21,573 nucleotides of DNA from an uncultured Ruminococcus sp. (GCF_937915125.1 NZ_CALDMP010000058.1:1-21573); one strand, 5' to 3'; shown: positions 13,122 through 19,243, numbered from the stretch's first letter. Program-made: numbers and translations. The notes: generated by a model from the sequence alone, not told the origin.

Positions 13122-13289
13122 TTCTGTTTGTAACTATTCAGAACCCTCTATGAATTACCGGAAAAAACTTTAAAATATGCAAAATCAAGTGAATAATATT
13201 AGAAATACACATTGTTTTTTGCATATTTTAGATTAAACTGGTAAATTTCAAACCCAAAACAGGGGGGTACTGAATAGTTACTTCTGTTT
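13122..13289. mobile_element. IS66-like MITE with 8-bp target duplication
   Basis: The element is 13130-13281, 152 bp. It begins GTAACTATTCAG and ends CTGAATAGTTAC, perfect 12-bp terminal repeats that continue with mismatches (AACCCTC / GGGGGGTAC). It is flanked on both sides by the identical octamer TTCTGTTT (13122-13129 and 13282-13289). A further inner inverted repeat (AAAATATGCAAAA / TTTTGCATATTTT) makes a long hairpin. Ends starting GTAA and 8-bp duplications are characteristic of the IS66 family. The element is AT-rich and has no coding capacity, so it must have been moved by a transposase elsewhere. Confidence 0.85.
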
Positions 13290-13305
13290 TATCATATGGT
13301 TTTTT

Positions 13306-13355
13306 ACCCCTCCACCATTGCTGCGCAATGGTCCCCCTCCCCTTTCAGGGGAGGC
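13306..13355 (-). repeat. Family D repeat, minus orientation
   Basis: This is the reverse complement of the unit at 12829-12874: both read CCTCCCCTGAAAGGGGAGGG on their own strand, then GGGACCA, a variable loop, and TGGTGGAGGGGT. Together they bracket about 430 bases containing the family B repeat and the IS66-like element. Confidence 0.7.
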
Positions 13356-13370
13356 TATTTGGTAAAAAGC

Positions 13371-13416
13371 AAAGCGGTCTGAACCATGGCATTTCTGCCG
13401 GGTTCGACCGCTTTTT
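13371..13416. terminator. Terminator of the dockerin gene
   Basis: AAAGCGGTC and GACCGCTTT form the base of a long stem with inner pairing GAACC/GGTTC-type and GGCA/TGCC. On the minus strand it is followed by TTTGCTTTTT and on the plus strand by TTTTTCG, so it may work both ways. Confidence 0.82.
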
Positions 13417-13435
13417 CGTATTTATGACACTGGTT

Positions 13436-14341
13436 TTATCCCAACTCTGCCGCGAGGAATTCCTCAAAGGTCATGGTACTTCCGACGGACTGCATTGCGT
13501 AATATTTCAACGTCAGATAGGCATCGTTTGCAGTGACATCGCCGCTCTTGTCCACATCAGCTGCATCCTTGGATACATTTTCCGGCGGCGCAGCACCTAC
13601 GGAAACCTTCGCATAATACAGCAGCATCCAGTAGGCATCGTCGGCGTTAATACTGCCGTTGTTGTCGGCATCTCCCAAGGTGTAGGGCTTCCAGAACAGC
13701 TGAATGCTCCGGGATACCGTGAGATCGCCGCTTTCTGAAACAGCAGGTGAAGCTTCGCCTGCCTGGGACGGCACATCCAGTGTCTCTGAAAAGGTGACGT
13801 CATAGCTGTACCGAGTGACACCTGTGACAACAGATTCTGCATGAGGGTCAGCGATCAGCAGACCGTCCTCGCTGTAAACAGAGCCTTTTGTAGCGGGTGC
13901 ACTGATCTCTACCGTATAGGCAGAGCTGTAGACAGATGTGAGGTTGGGAGAGGAATAGGTGGTTTCAAACTGGGAGGGGTCAGAGGGGCATTCAGAATAA
14001 TCCACAAGAAAGACATATTCTGTCACAGTCTGTCCCTCTTCCGGTGCAAGGTCCATATCATAATAGGGCAGAGGCGCTTCGGCAGACTGCCGGGTGATGG
14101 ATACATGGATGGGGTTGTCGTGGACTGTGATTGCGATCTGACCTGTGATCTGGCTCTCGGGCAAAGGCTTTTGGGAAACATTTCCGTTTTCGTCCTTGAT
14201 CTCATAATACAGGGCTTCGCTTTTGGGTAATGTAATGGAATTGACTGGGGCAGTCTCTTCCGCTGAAACTGTCCACGGTGTCAGCAGAACAGTGCCGCAG
14301 AGAAGTCCGGCACTGCAGAACGCCAGCAATTTTTGAAGCAT
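13436..14341 (-). CDS. Secreted protein with C-terminal type I dockerin
   Basis: A 301-residue exported protein. The signal peptide (1-27) ends VSA-EE. Residues 30-215 are a beta-rich region of unknown type with no glycosidase motif that I recognise. Residues 222-249 and 260-287 are the two duplicated dockerin segments: the calcium loops GDADNNGSINADD and ADVDKSGDVTANDA, each followed by a helix (YWMLLYYA and YLTLKYYA). Dockerins bind cohesin modules on scaffoldin proteins, so this protein should dock into a cellulosome or onto a cell-surface cohesin. AAGGA lies 6 bases before the ATG. It follows the lipoprotein gene after 52 bases containing a hairpin without T run, so the two are probably co-transcribed. 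What the N-terminal part does is unknown; with no visible catalytic site it may be structural or carbohydrate-binding. Confidence 0.85.
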   Translation of the reverse strand: MLQKLLAFCSAGLLCGTVLLTPWTVSAEETAPVNSITLPKSEALYYEIKDENGNVSQKPLPESQITGQIAITVHDNPIHVSITRQSAEAPLPYYDMDLAPEEGQTVTEYVFLVDYSECPSDPSQFETTYSSPNLTSVYSSAYTVEISAPATKGSVYSEDGLLIADPHAESVVTGVTRYSYDVTFSETLDVPSQAGEASPAVSESGDLTVSRSIQLFWKPYTLGDADNNGSINADDAYWMLLYYAKVSVGAAPPENVSKDAADVDKSGDVTANDAYLTLKYYAMQSVGSTMTFEEFLAAELG

Positions 14342-14364
14342 AGTGTTTCCTTCTTTCTCTTAGT

Positions 14365-14391
14365 GCCTGTTTGGAAAGGTTTAAAACAGGC
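14365..14391 (-). promoter_or_regulatory. Intercistronic hairpin between lipoprotein and dockerin genes
   Basis: GCCTGTTT and AAACAGGC form an 8-bp stem just after the lipoprotein stop codon. There is no T run, so it is more likely an RNA-stability or partial-attenuation element than a full terminator. Confidence 0.5.
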
Positions 14392-14393
14392 TC

Positions 14394-15158
14394 TTAATAT
14401 GGCATGGTGAATTGTCCCACACGCCAGACACCTCGTTCGAATACCAGCGTAAAGGTATCTTCCTGAGTGGTCTGTTCTGTCTCATCCGGGAACTGGTAGG
14501 TGGATACCACAGTGAACGTTAGTGTGTCTGAAGTGCTGTCTGTCAGAGCAGTGACCGCAGAATCCACATAGCTGATATCTGCACCCCGGTCGCCGCAGAG
14601 ACGGTAGAGCTTGTCATCCACCATCCGGAACTGTTCGTCCAGATCAGATTCGTGACCCATCCGGGCGAAAACGGAGTAGTATTCTGCCTCGGCTTCTTCC
14701 AGGGTATCACAGCTTGTGACGCGCTTCCAGTTTTCATCAATGACGTCAGAGTCATCATAGGTGAAGCCGTCACTGGAGCAGAGATAGGTATAATATGTAG
14801 CGGCAGCAGTGGTGTAGATCTGCTTTGCCTGTACACACCATTCGTCGGCTGTCATGCCGGTATCACCGATGACGCCGCCGGTCTGTGCGCTGTCTGAGGA
14901 AACTGCCGTTTCTTCGGAGACCGGTGTGCTTGTTACTGCGGCGCTTTCTGCGGCATCGCTGTTTTCGTCATAGGAAGAATCCGTGCTGGCAGAAGCATCT
15001 GTATCCTGGACAGAGGACGCTTCAGAAGATTCTGAAGCATTCATTTCGATGGGTGTTTGTCCGGCGTCTGCGCCTGAAATATCCGTGCAGCCGGAGAGCA
15101 TTGCTGTCAGAGCAAATGCAGTCAGGCAGGCGGCAGCCAGGCGATGTTTTTTATTCAT
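14394..15158 (-). CDS. Predicted lipoprotein of unknown function
   Basis: A 254-residue protein with a lipoprotein signal: basic MNKKHR, a hydrophobic stretch and the lipobox LSGC with Cys24 as the lipidated residue. Residues 25-100 are a Ser/Thr/Ala/Asp/Glu-rich linker typical of surface lipoproteins in this group. The C-terminal part (about 105-254) appears globular, with alternating Tyr-rich helices (QIYTTAAATYYTYL) and beta strands ending FTLVFERGVWRVGQFTMPY. I recognise no family. A frame start at 15173 exists, but AAGGAG lies between it and the ATG at 15158, which I choose. It has a consensus-like promoter and a structured leader, and the dockerin gene follows. A role anchoring or assisting the dockerin protein at the surface is only a guess from context. 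Confidence 0.82.
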   Translation of the reverse strand: MNKKHRLAAACLTAFALTAMLSGCTDISGADAGQTPIEMNASESSEASSVQDTDASASTDSSYDENSDAAESAAVTSTPVSEETAVSSDSAQTGGVIGDTGMTADEWCVQAKQIYTTAAATYYTYLCSSDGFTYDDSDVIDENWKRVTSCDTLEEAEAEYYSVFARMGHESDLDEQFRMVDDKLYRLCGDRGADISYVDSAVTALTDSTSDTLTFTVVSTYQFPDETEQTTQEDTFTLVFERGVWRVGQFTMPY

Positions 15159-15243
15159 AGTAGCTCCTTTCACAGGGCAGTGGGATCAGAATGCTTGTTC
15201 TGTGATCCCGGGATAGGCGTCTGTCGGAAGACCCGACTTTTTC

Positions 15244-15272
15244 ATTATAACATATACGTCTGCAAAAGGCAA
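15244..15272 (-). promoter_or_regulatory. Promoter of the lipoprotein-dockerin unit
   Basis: On the minus strand TTGCCT (15267-15272) and TATAAT (15244-15249) are 17 bases apart. The leader contains two hairpins, GTCGG/CCGAC near 15218-15236 and GGGATC/GATCCC around 15180-15213. Upstream, 15273-15459 is AT-rich with nothing recognisable. Confidence 0.75.
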
Positions 15273-15459
15273 TGCTTTTTTTCACACATTCAGCTGCAGA
15301 TGTCATTTTGGTGATTTTGCTGCATGTTGTTGGACACTTTAGAAATAGATGAAACGTTGATTTTTAACACGATTTTTTTAGATTTGTGTGCGCTTTAACG
15401 TAAAAAAAGTAAGATTAAACTTTTCTTTTTTCTGTTTTTCGACTTTTTTGAGAAAACGG

Positions 15460-15488
15460 TTGACAAGCTTTTCACTTTGTGATATAAT
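15460..15488 (+). promoter_or_regulatory. Promoter of tRNA-Thr
   Basis: TTGACA (15460-15465) and TATAAT (15483-15488) are perfect consensus with 17 bases between. Confidence 0.88.
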
Positions 15489-15522
15489 AATACATGTTGA
15501 GTCACTCATGCGAGAACAAAAT

Positions 15523-15598
<76 letters not shown>

Positions 15599-15605
15599 AG
15601 AATTT

Positions 15606-15645
15606 GCACGCAGTTTCGGGAGTTTTCCGGGGTTGCGTGCTTTTT
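15606..15645 (+). terminator. Terminator of tRNA-Thr
   Basis: GCACGCA (15606-15612) pairs with TGCGTGC (15634-15640) and is followed by TTTTT. Confidence 0.85.
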
Positions 15646-15734
15646 GGTTTTGCGTGAAAAAATGCGCTCAGGGCACTATTAGAGCACTAAGCCCACAAAA
15701 GCGCCGCAGAAAAGGCAATAGAACACAGCAAGAA

Positions 15735-15771
15735 ACCGCCACTGGAATCCATCCGGTGACGGTCTTTTTTT
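15735..15771 (+). terminator. Orphan rho-independent terminator
   Basis: ACCGCCACTGGA and TCCGGTGACGGT form a 12-bp stem with one mismatch and a G-T pair, followed by CTTTTTTT. No intact gene precedes it, so it is probably left over from a lost gene or serves as a second stop after tRNA-Thr. The 15646-15734 stretch shows no supported feature. Confidence 0.7.
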
Positions 15772-15806
15772 ATGCCTGTCTGGGTGTCATGCCGGGGCTG
15801 GGTTTC

Positions 15807-15964
15807 CACGTCATATGCTTGCATATTTTCCGTCATATTTCACAAAAATGCTCTTGAATACACAAAGTATTCACTGCGCTTTTTGCTTCATCTGACGAAA
15901 AATCTGACAAAGTTTATGCTCGTAGAGTACATCTGACGCACAATCTTTGTGCGGTATTGCCTTA
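15807..15964 (-). repeat. Family A palindromic repeat, minus orientation, one end missing
   Basis: The reverse complement of this stretch matches the full copy at 18083-18260 from its left end (TAAGGCAATACCGCACAAAG) through the inner TGAATACTTTGTGTATTCA palindrome to CATATGACGTG, then diverges, so about 35 bases of the right end are lost. It also carries a roughly 20-base difference (15915-15935) relative to the other copy. Confidence 0.78.
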
Positions 15965-15965
15965 G

Positions 15966-16233
15966 CTTTTCGGCAGTTGGAGTTGGAGGATATAAATATC
16001 ATTTCCGTTACGCACGACTGCTACATCAACAAATAATATCTGTTGAAAAGGACTATCAGAAATGGGTGTCCCCAAATCTGGGTATACCCAAATCTGGGAA
16101 CAGTGCTGTACCCAAATCTGTGGACAGTGCTGTACCCAAATCTGGGTACCAAAAAAGAAATAATATAAATAAAAAGAATAAAGAAACATATTGCGCATGC
16201 GCATTTTTTGATCAGCTGATATCCTCTATATGA
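15966..16233 (+). pseudogene. Fragment resembling a RepA-type replication initiator
   Basis: The open frame has no start of its own; its only start codon lies inside the flanking repeat. From about 16050 it encodes a chain of repeated motifs, PNLG, IPKSGN, VPKSVD, VPKSGYQ, followed by an Asn/Lys-rich stretch (KRNNINKKNKET). Such xPKSGx strings are something I associate with the region after the DNA-binding domain of RepA_N-type initiators in Firmicute plasmids and integrative elements. At DNA level they appear as four copies of ACCCAAATCTGGG-like sequence between 16070 and 16150. Most of the gene is missing and the frame ends at a TGA (16231-16233). I consider it a remnant; the family call is tentative. 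Confidence 0.45.
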
Positions 16234-16531
16234 AAGCCCAGAGAGCCTGCACGGCACGCACAGCGGCGTTTCAGCGGCATGGTGTAGAATTTCCGACATC
16301 CGGCAGGGCTATTATACGGCGTTTCTGGACGCTCTCAGAGGGTACAAGCCGGAATCTGGCGCAAAGTTTTCCAGCTATCTGACTTACCCATTCCAAAAGA
16401 TGCTGGCAGACTTGACACATATGGAGAGTCGCCCGGAATGTTTCCAGCTGGTGCAGGAATTGCGGGAACGGCAGGAATATGGAGAGTATCAGGCGACGCT
16501 TTACAGCGACTATCTGGGTGAGATTCAATAG
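16220..16531 (+). pseudogene. Coding-like fragment without a start codon
   Basis: From 16220 to the TAG at 16529-16531 one frame is open for about 100 codons and reads like protein: DIRQGYYTAFLDALRGYKPE, then SGAKFSSYLTYPFQ and MESRPECFQLVQELRERQEY. No suitable start codon precedes it. The first part has a loose similarity to sigma-70 region 2 (an Asp-x-x-Gln-x-Gly-Tyr helix followed by a GYKPESGAKFSSY-type turn), but I would not call the family. It overlaps the end of the RepA-like fragment by 14 bases in another frame. It is probably a 5'-truncated gene from the same lost element. Confidence 0.4.
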
Positions 16532-16535
16532 AAAT

Positions 16536-16570
16536 AACCGGTTGCAGGCGTGTACTTGCAGCCGGTTTTC
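16536..16570 (+). terminator. Terminator after the coding-like fragment
   Basis: AACCGG...TGCA and TGCA...CCGGTT form a long stem just after the stop at 16531, followed by TTTTC. Its presence supports the idea that the fragment is the 3' end of a former gene. Confidence 0.65.
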
Positions 16571-16806
16571 TGTGCGCTGACCTCTAAAGGATCCTAAAGT
16601 TTTTTTCGCTGTATGCGGTTCATATGCCATATAAGCACCGTAGAAGCCCCGTAGACAGCCGGAAAGATTGAGGGGTAAAAAAACGGGCGTTGTGGGCGAA
16701 CAGAGAGCGAACGCTTTTACAAGCTTTGGTCGGCGTATTGCGAGAGGGCTTTTCTTTTGGGTGAAAGCTGGCAGGCGTTTTGCTGCGCTTTGGCTTTCAC
16801 TGTGTA
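16571..16806. other. Gene-free remnant of a mobile element
   Basis: No credible gene was found. The stretch contains the partly repeated CACCGTAGA / CCCCGTAGACA motif (about 16636-16661) and a hairpin with arms GTGAAAGC (about 16761) and GCTTTCAC (about 16793). I associate such sequence with plasmid-like accessory DNA, but I cannot name a function. Confidence 0.4.
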
Positions 16807-16916
16807 TATTATATCACTATTCACGTGAATATACAATAGGCAGAATAAACAAAGTTATAGCAATATATTTGTGTAATGTATATATTGACGTGAATATATG
16901 TATTGTGATATAATAG
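16807..16916 (+). promoter_or_regulatory. Promoter and symmetric operators of the RHH/RelE operon
   Basis: TTGACG (16885-16890) and TATAAT (16909-16914) are 18 bases apart. Two ACGTGAATATA sites are present, at 16823-16833 (inside the perfect palindrome ATTCACGTGAAT, 16819-16830) and at 16888-16898 overlapping the -35. The outer sequences TATTATATCAC (16807-16817) and GTGATATAATA (16906-16916) are perfect inverted repeats. The left half also offers a minus-strand promoter (TTGTAT, 17 bases, TATAAT). Binding by the ribbon-helix-helix antitoxin is expected from related systems, not shown. Confidence 0.65.
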
Positions 16917-16937
16917 TATTCTGAAAGGGGCGATACT

Positions 16938-17141
16938 ATGGCACCAACCAGCAAGGCGCAGCAAAAGGCGGTTCATAAATACGTGAAAAGTAATTATGAC
17001 CGTATTGAATTGACAGTTCCAAAGGGCAAGAAAGAGCAGATCAAGGCGGCTGCGGAATCCTCCGGGAAATCCTTGAACGGATATATCAACGAAGCCATTG
17101 ACGAGAAGATGCGGGCAGAGCATGAGGGAACGCCGGAATAA
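16938..17141 (+). CDS. Ribbon-helix-helix antitoxin
   Basis: A 67-residue protein with the Arc/CopG-type ribbon-helix-helix fold: a short basic N-terminus, the DNA-contacting strand YDRIELTVPKGKK (20-32), helix QIKAAAESSGKSL and helix NGYINEAIDEKMRAEH. It should neutralise the toxin encoded next and bind the operators upstream as a dimer. AAAGGGG lies seven bases before the ATG. Its stop codon overlaps the toxin start by one base (TAATG), as is usual for antitoxin-toxin pairs. Confidence 0.85.
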   Translation: MAPTSKAQQKAVHKYVKSNYDRIELTVPKGKKEQIKAAAESSGKSLNGYINEAIDEKMRAEHEGTPE

Positions 17142-17401
17142 TGGAGATCATATTTGACAAGAAAGCGCAAAAGTTTATTGAAGCACAGGACAAACCAACA
17201 AAACAGCGTATCAGGAAAGCCATTGAGGGGCTGACAGAAGAACCCCCGAAGGGCGACATTAAGACGCTGCAAGGCTATACAGATGGCAGAATGCGGCTGC
17301 GTGTTGGGAAATATCGTATTATATACCGTTATGTCAATGAAATTGCTGTGATTTTGCATATTATGAAGATTGACAGCAGAGGCGACATATACAAGCAATG
17401 A
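17141..17401 (+). CDS. RelE/ParE-family toxin
   Basis: An 86-residue basic protein matching the RelE/ParE superfamily. Helix KKAQKFIEAQDKPTKQRIRKAIEGL (split here as KKAQKFIEAQ and TKQRIRKAIEGL) is followed by the turn DIKTLQGYTDGRMRLRVGKY and strands RIIYRYV, IAVILHIMKI, with the final SRGDIYK. RelE members cleave mRNA at the ribosome, ParE members poison gyrase. The LQG...RLRVGKYRIIY core and the C-terminal DIYK are closer to RelE. Translation is coupled to the antitoxin by the one-base overlap. Confidence 0.85.
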   Translation: MEIIFDKKAQKFIEAQDKPTKQRIRKAIEGLTEEPPKGDIKTLQGYTDGRMRLRVGKYRIIYRYVNEIAVILHIMKIDSRGDIYKQ

Positions 17402-17413
17402 GGAGGGTTTCAC

Positions 17414-17626
17414 ATGGGAAATACAGCACGGGCAATTGCTTCTATGGTGGATATTCTGCCGGAGAATGACCAGCACCTTGCATATGAACTGGTCAAGAAA
17501 CTGGTTCTTGCATGGGATCCGGATTTTACAAAGGTAACACAGGAAGAAGCCAGACAGCTGGAAGAAGCAGAGCGTAATTTTGCAAATGGTGATACTGTTT
17601 CTATGGATGCAATTCACTGGGATTAA
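17414..17626 (+). CDS. Small acidic protein, possible second antitoxin
   Basis: A 70-residue acidic, all-helical protein: MGNTARAIASMVDILPENDQ, a central LAYELVKKLVLAWDPDF helix, an EEARQLEEAERNF helix and the end MDAIHWD. The pattern of a short LPE(N)D-containing helical protein next to a RelE gene is what I would expect of a small accessory antitoxin, but I do not recognise the family with certainty. GGAGGG lies six bases before the ATG and the gap after the toxin is 12 bases, so it belongs to the same operon. Confidence 0.75.
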   Translation: MGNTARAIASMVDILPENDQHLAYELVKKLVLAWDPDFTKVTQEEARQLEEAERNFANGDTVSMDAIHWD

Positions 17627-17680
17627 TGGCACAATACATTGCCAGCCCGGTGATATTCTGGAATACGAGGAGGAAACCAC

Positions 17681-18085
17681 ATGAACATCATCAAATACCC
17701 GTCAGATCAGGCGGTCAATGATGCAATGGCGCATGATGAACCAATGCTTGCGGCGATTTCCTTCGATGGAAAAACGGCTGTTGTGGGAGAACTGGACGAA
17801 GCTGTGGAGCATCACATCCTGCTTATGAAAGCCGGCTATCGGGGAACGGATATTGACAAGTTCTTTCGCATCGTGTTTGACCGTGACGGTGCAGACTGGA
17901 CTTTTGTATGCCCACCGGATTACAACGGTATTCCGTTTAAAGATAAGCGCATAGAGCGATTTTATAAAGACGGCTTTTCTGTGATCTCGGAATTTCTGCA
18001 TGAGATCGGCTATCTGGTCGGCATTGATATTCCCAAACGCTACCGGCGGCATCTGGATATGCTGGGCGATGGTACGTCAATTTAA
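17681..18085 (+). CDS. Hypothetical protein ended by a repeat insertion
   Basis: A 134-residue mixed alpha/beta protein without signal peptide or membrane segment. Recognisable stretches are MLAAISFDGKTAVVGELDEA (22-41), FFRIVFDRDGADWTFVCPPD and FKDKRIERFYKDGFSVISEF, ending GIDIPKRYRRHLDMLGDG. I know similar conserved proteins of unknown function from Firmicute plasmids and integrative elements, but no function. GGAGG lies eight bases before the ATG. The gap to the preceding gene is 54 bases. The stop codon TAA (18083-18085) is the first three bases of the family A repeat, so the last few residues (TSI) and the end of the protein may differ from the ancestral form. Confidence 0.75.
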   Translation: MNIIKYPSDQAVNDAMAHDEPMLAAISFDGKTAVVGELDEAVEHHILLMKAGYRGTDIDKFFRIVFDRDGADWTFVCPPDYNGIPFKDKRIERFYKDGFSVISEFLHEIGYLVGIDIPKRYRRHLDMLGDGTSI

Positions 18086-18260
18086 GGCAACACCGCACAA
18101 AGATTGTGCGTCAGATGCGCCGTCAGATTTTTCGTCAGATGAAACAAAAAGCGCAGTGAATACTTTGTGTATTCACGAGCATTTTTGTGAAATATGACGG
18201 AAAAGATGCAAGCATATGACGTGCAAAGCCGTCAGGCGCTCTTTGCGCGGTGTTGCCTTA
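18083..18260 (+). repeat. Family A palindromic repeat, complete copy
   Basis: The 178-bp copy has terminal inverted repeats TAAGGCAACACCGCACAAAG and CTTTGCGCGGTGTTGCCTTA (one mismatch in 20), TA at both edges, and internal palindromes (TGAATACTTTGTGTATTCA; CGTCAGAT repeated three times near the left end). Copies or pieces occur at 1-54, 6481-6533 and 15807-15964. The TA-flanked ends fit elements moved by IS630/Tc1-mariner type transposases, which duplicate TA; that parent is inferred. Confidence 0.82.
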
Positions 18261-18271
18261 AGTAAAAAAAC

Positions 18272-18311
18272 AAACCGCCCCGAAGTGTGACAGCTTCGGC
18301 GGCGGTTCTTT
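18272..18311 (+). terminator. Terminator downstream of the RelE operon
   Basis: AACCGCC-C-CGAAG and CTTCG-GC-GGCGGTT form a stem of about 12 bp with a small internal loop, followed by CTTTTCG. It probably ended the operon before the family A repeat was inserted. Confidence 0.75.
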
Positions 18312-18425
18312 TCGTCTGTAAGCACGCTGTGCGGCTCTGTATGGCGTTTTATCCTGCTTGTGGTGAAATTTATATGGCGATTCTTTGCGCTTGTCTATGG
18401 GACGTATATGTGCGCTTTTGTGTGT

Positions 18426-18456
18426 GGGCGATATCGAAGTGTTTCCGATATCGCCC
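18426..18456. other. Perfect hairpin between convergent genes
   Basis: GGGCGATATCG and CGATATCGCCC form an 11-bp perfect stem with a 9-base loop. There is only a weak T-rich tail (CTTTGATTTT) on the plus strand and none on the minus strand. It lies about 57 bases beyond the endolysin stop. It could be a 3' end or a protein-binding palindrome. The rest of 18312-18512 shows nothing else I can support. Confidence 0.5.
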
Positions 18457-18512
18457 CTTTGATTTTCAGATGGGATCACGTACCGATCAAGTCTACGACA
18501 CCCATAAAACAA

Positions 18513-19238
18513 TCAGACCCGTCTGGTATAATCCAGGCAGATCCACCCGGCGCCCGATTTCAGCCTGCCCCAATTGCCGGAAGTCTGTATAATGGTGTAT
18601 GTGCCTTTATCCCGGATACAGCCTACGATCCCATAGGATGTTCCGGCACCGGCACGGATATTCAGTGCAGACGCAGTGACTTTCACAAGATAGCTGGTGC
18701 TTGCAGCTGAAACCGGTGATGATGGAGAAGCGGTAGCGCCGTCCATTTTCGAAACCACATCCGCCAGGAATTTCAGCCAGTTTGCACTGCTGTCCGTGTC
18801 CGAACCGCCCTTTGCCTTTGGTACGAACCACTTCGGGCAGACCTTTCCGGTCACATCGAAATGCCGGATCACGCCGCCTTTTTGCGGGTTCAGCCCATAT
18901 TTCCTGCACAGCTGCGCAGTCAGTTCCACAAGGCTTTTGTAGGTGGCGGAATGAAATTTTCCGGTTGCATCCGGGTGGCATGTCTCAATGGACACCGTAT
19001 AGCTATTTGCCTGATTGGTGCACCAGCTGACTTCTTCGTCCGGGATGCAGCAGATCACTTCGCCCTGCAATCCAACAATGTAATTGCTGGAGACAGCCCG
19101 GTCGGTGGTGTTGAAATAATTCCGGTTCGCCATGGCAGAGCTGCCGGGATTGCCCACCCAGTGAACAGCAATGGCAGTGGTTTTCTTCCGCTTGGTACCC
19201 GGTCGGTTGTGGGTGAGAAATGCATTTGTGATTTGCAT
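18513..19238 (-). CDS. Phage-type N-acetylmuramoyl-L-alanine amidase (endolysin) with SH3 domain
   Basis: The enzyme cuts the bond between muramic acid and L-alanine in peptidoglycan. It has 241 residues and no signal peptide, as expected of a holin-dependent endolysin. The Amidase_2-type domain (about 1-165) shows AIAVHW (His26), IRHFDVTGKVCPKW with His126 and Cys134, the likely zinc ligands, and VSIETCHPD. A Ser/Ala/Pro linker (168-182) leads to a bacterial SH3 domain (about 183-238, ALNIRAGAGTSYGIVG), a cell-wall-binding module. The frame is open far upstream because it runs through the holin gene; the ATG at 19238, with AAGGA about 11 bases before it, follows the holin stop by five bases. 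The two genes clearly form one lysis unit. Confidence 0.9.
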   Translation of the reverse strand: MQITNAFLTHNRPGTKRKKTTAIAVHWVGNPGSSAMANRNYFNTTDRAVSSNYIVGLQGEVICCIPDEEVSWCTNQANSYTVSIETCHPDATGKFHSATYKSLVELTAQLCRKYGLNPQKGGVIRHFDVTGKVCPKWFVPKAKGGSDTDSSANWLKFLADVVSKMDGATASPSSPVSAASTSYLVKVTASALNIRAGAGTSYGIVGCIRDKGTYTIIQTSGNWGRLKSGAGWICLDYTRRV

Positions 19239-19243
19239 GACAT

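Noticed and set aside
16066..16150. Plasmid iterons as a functional replication origin
   Set aside because: The units are explained by repeated coding motifs in a RepA-like fragment and no intact initiator gene is present. It is kept only as a low-level possibility in the findings.
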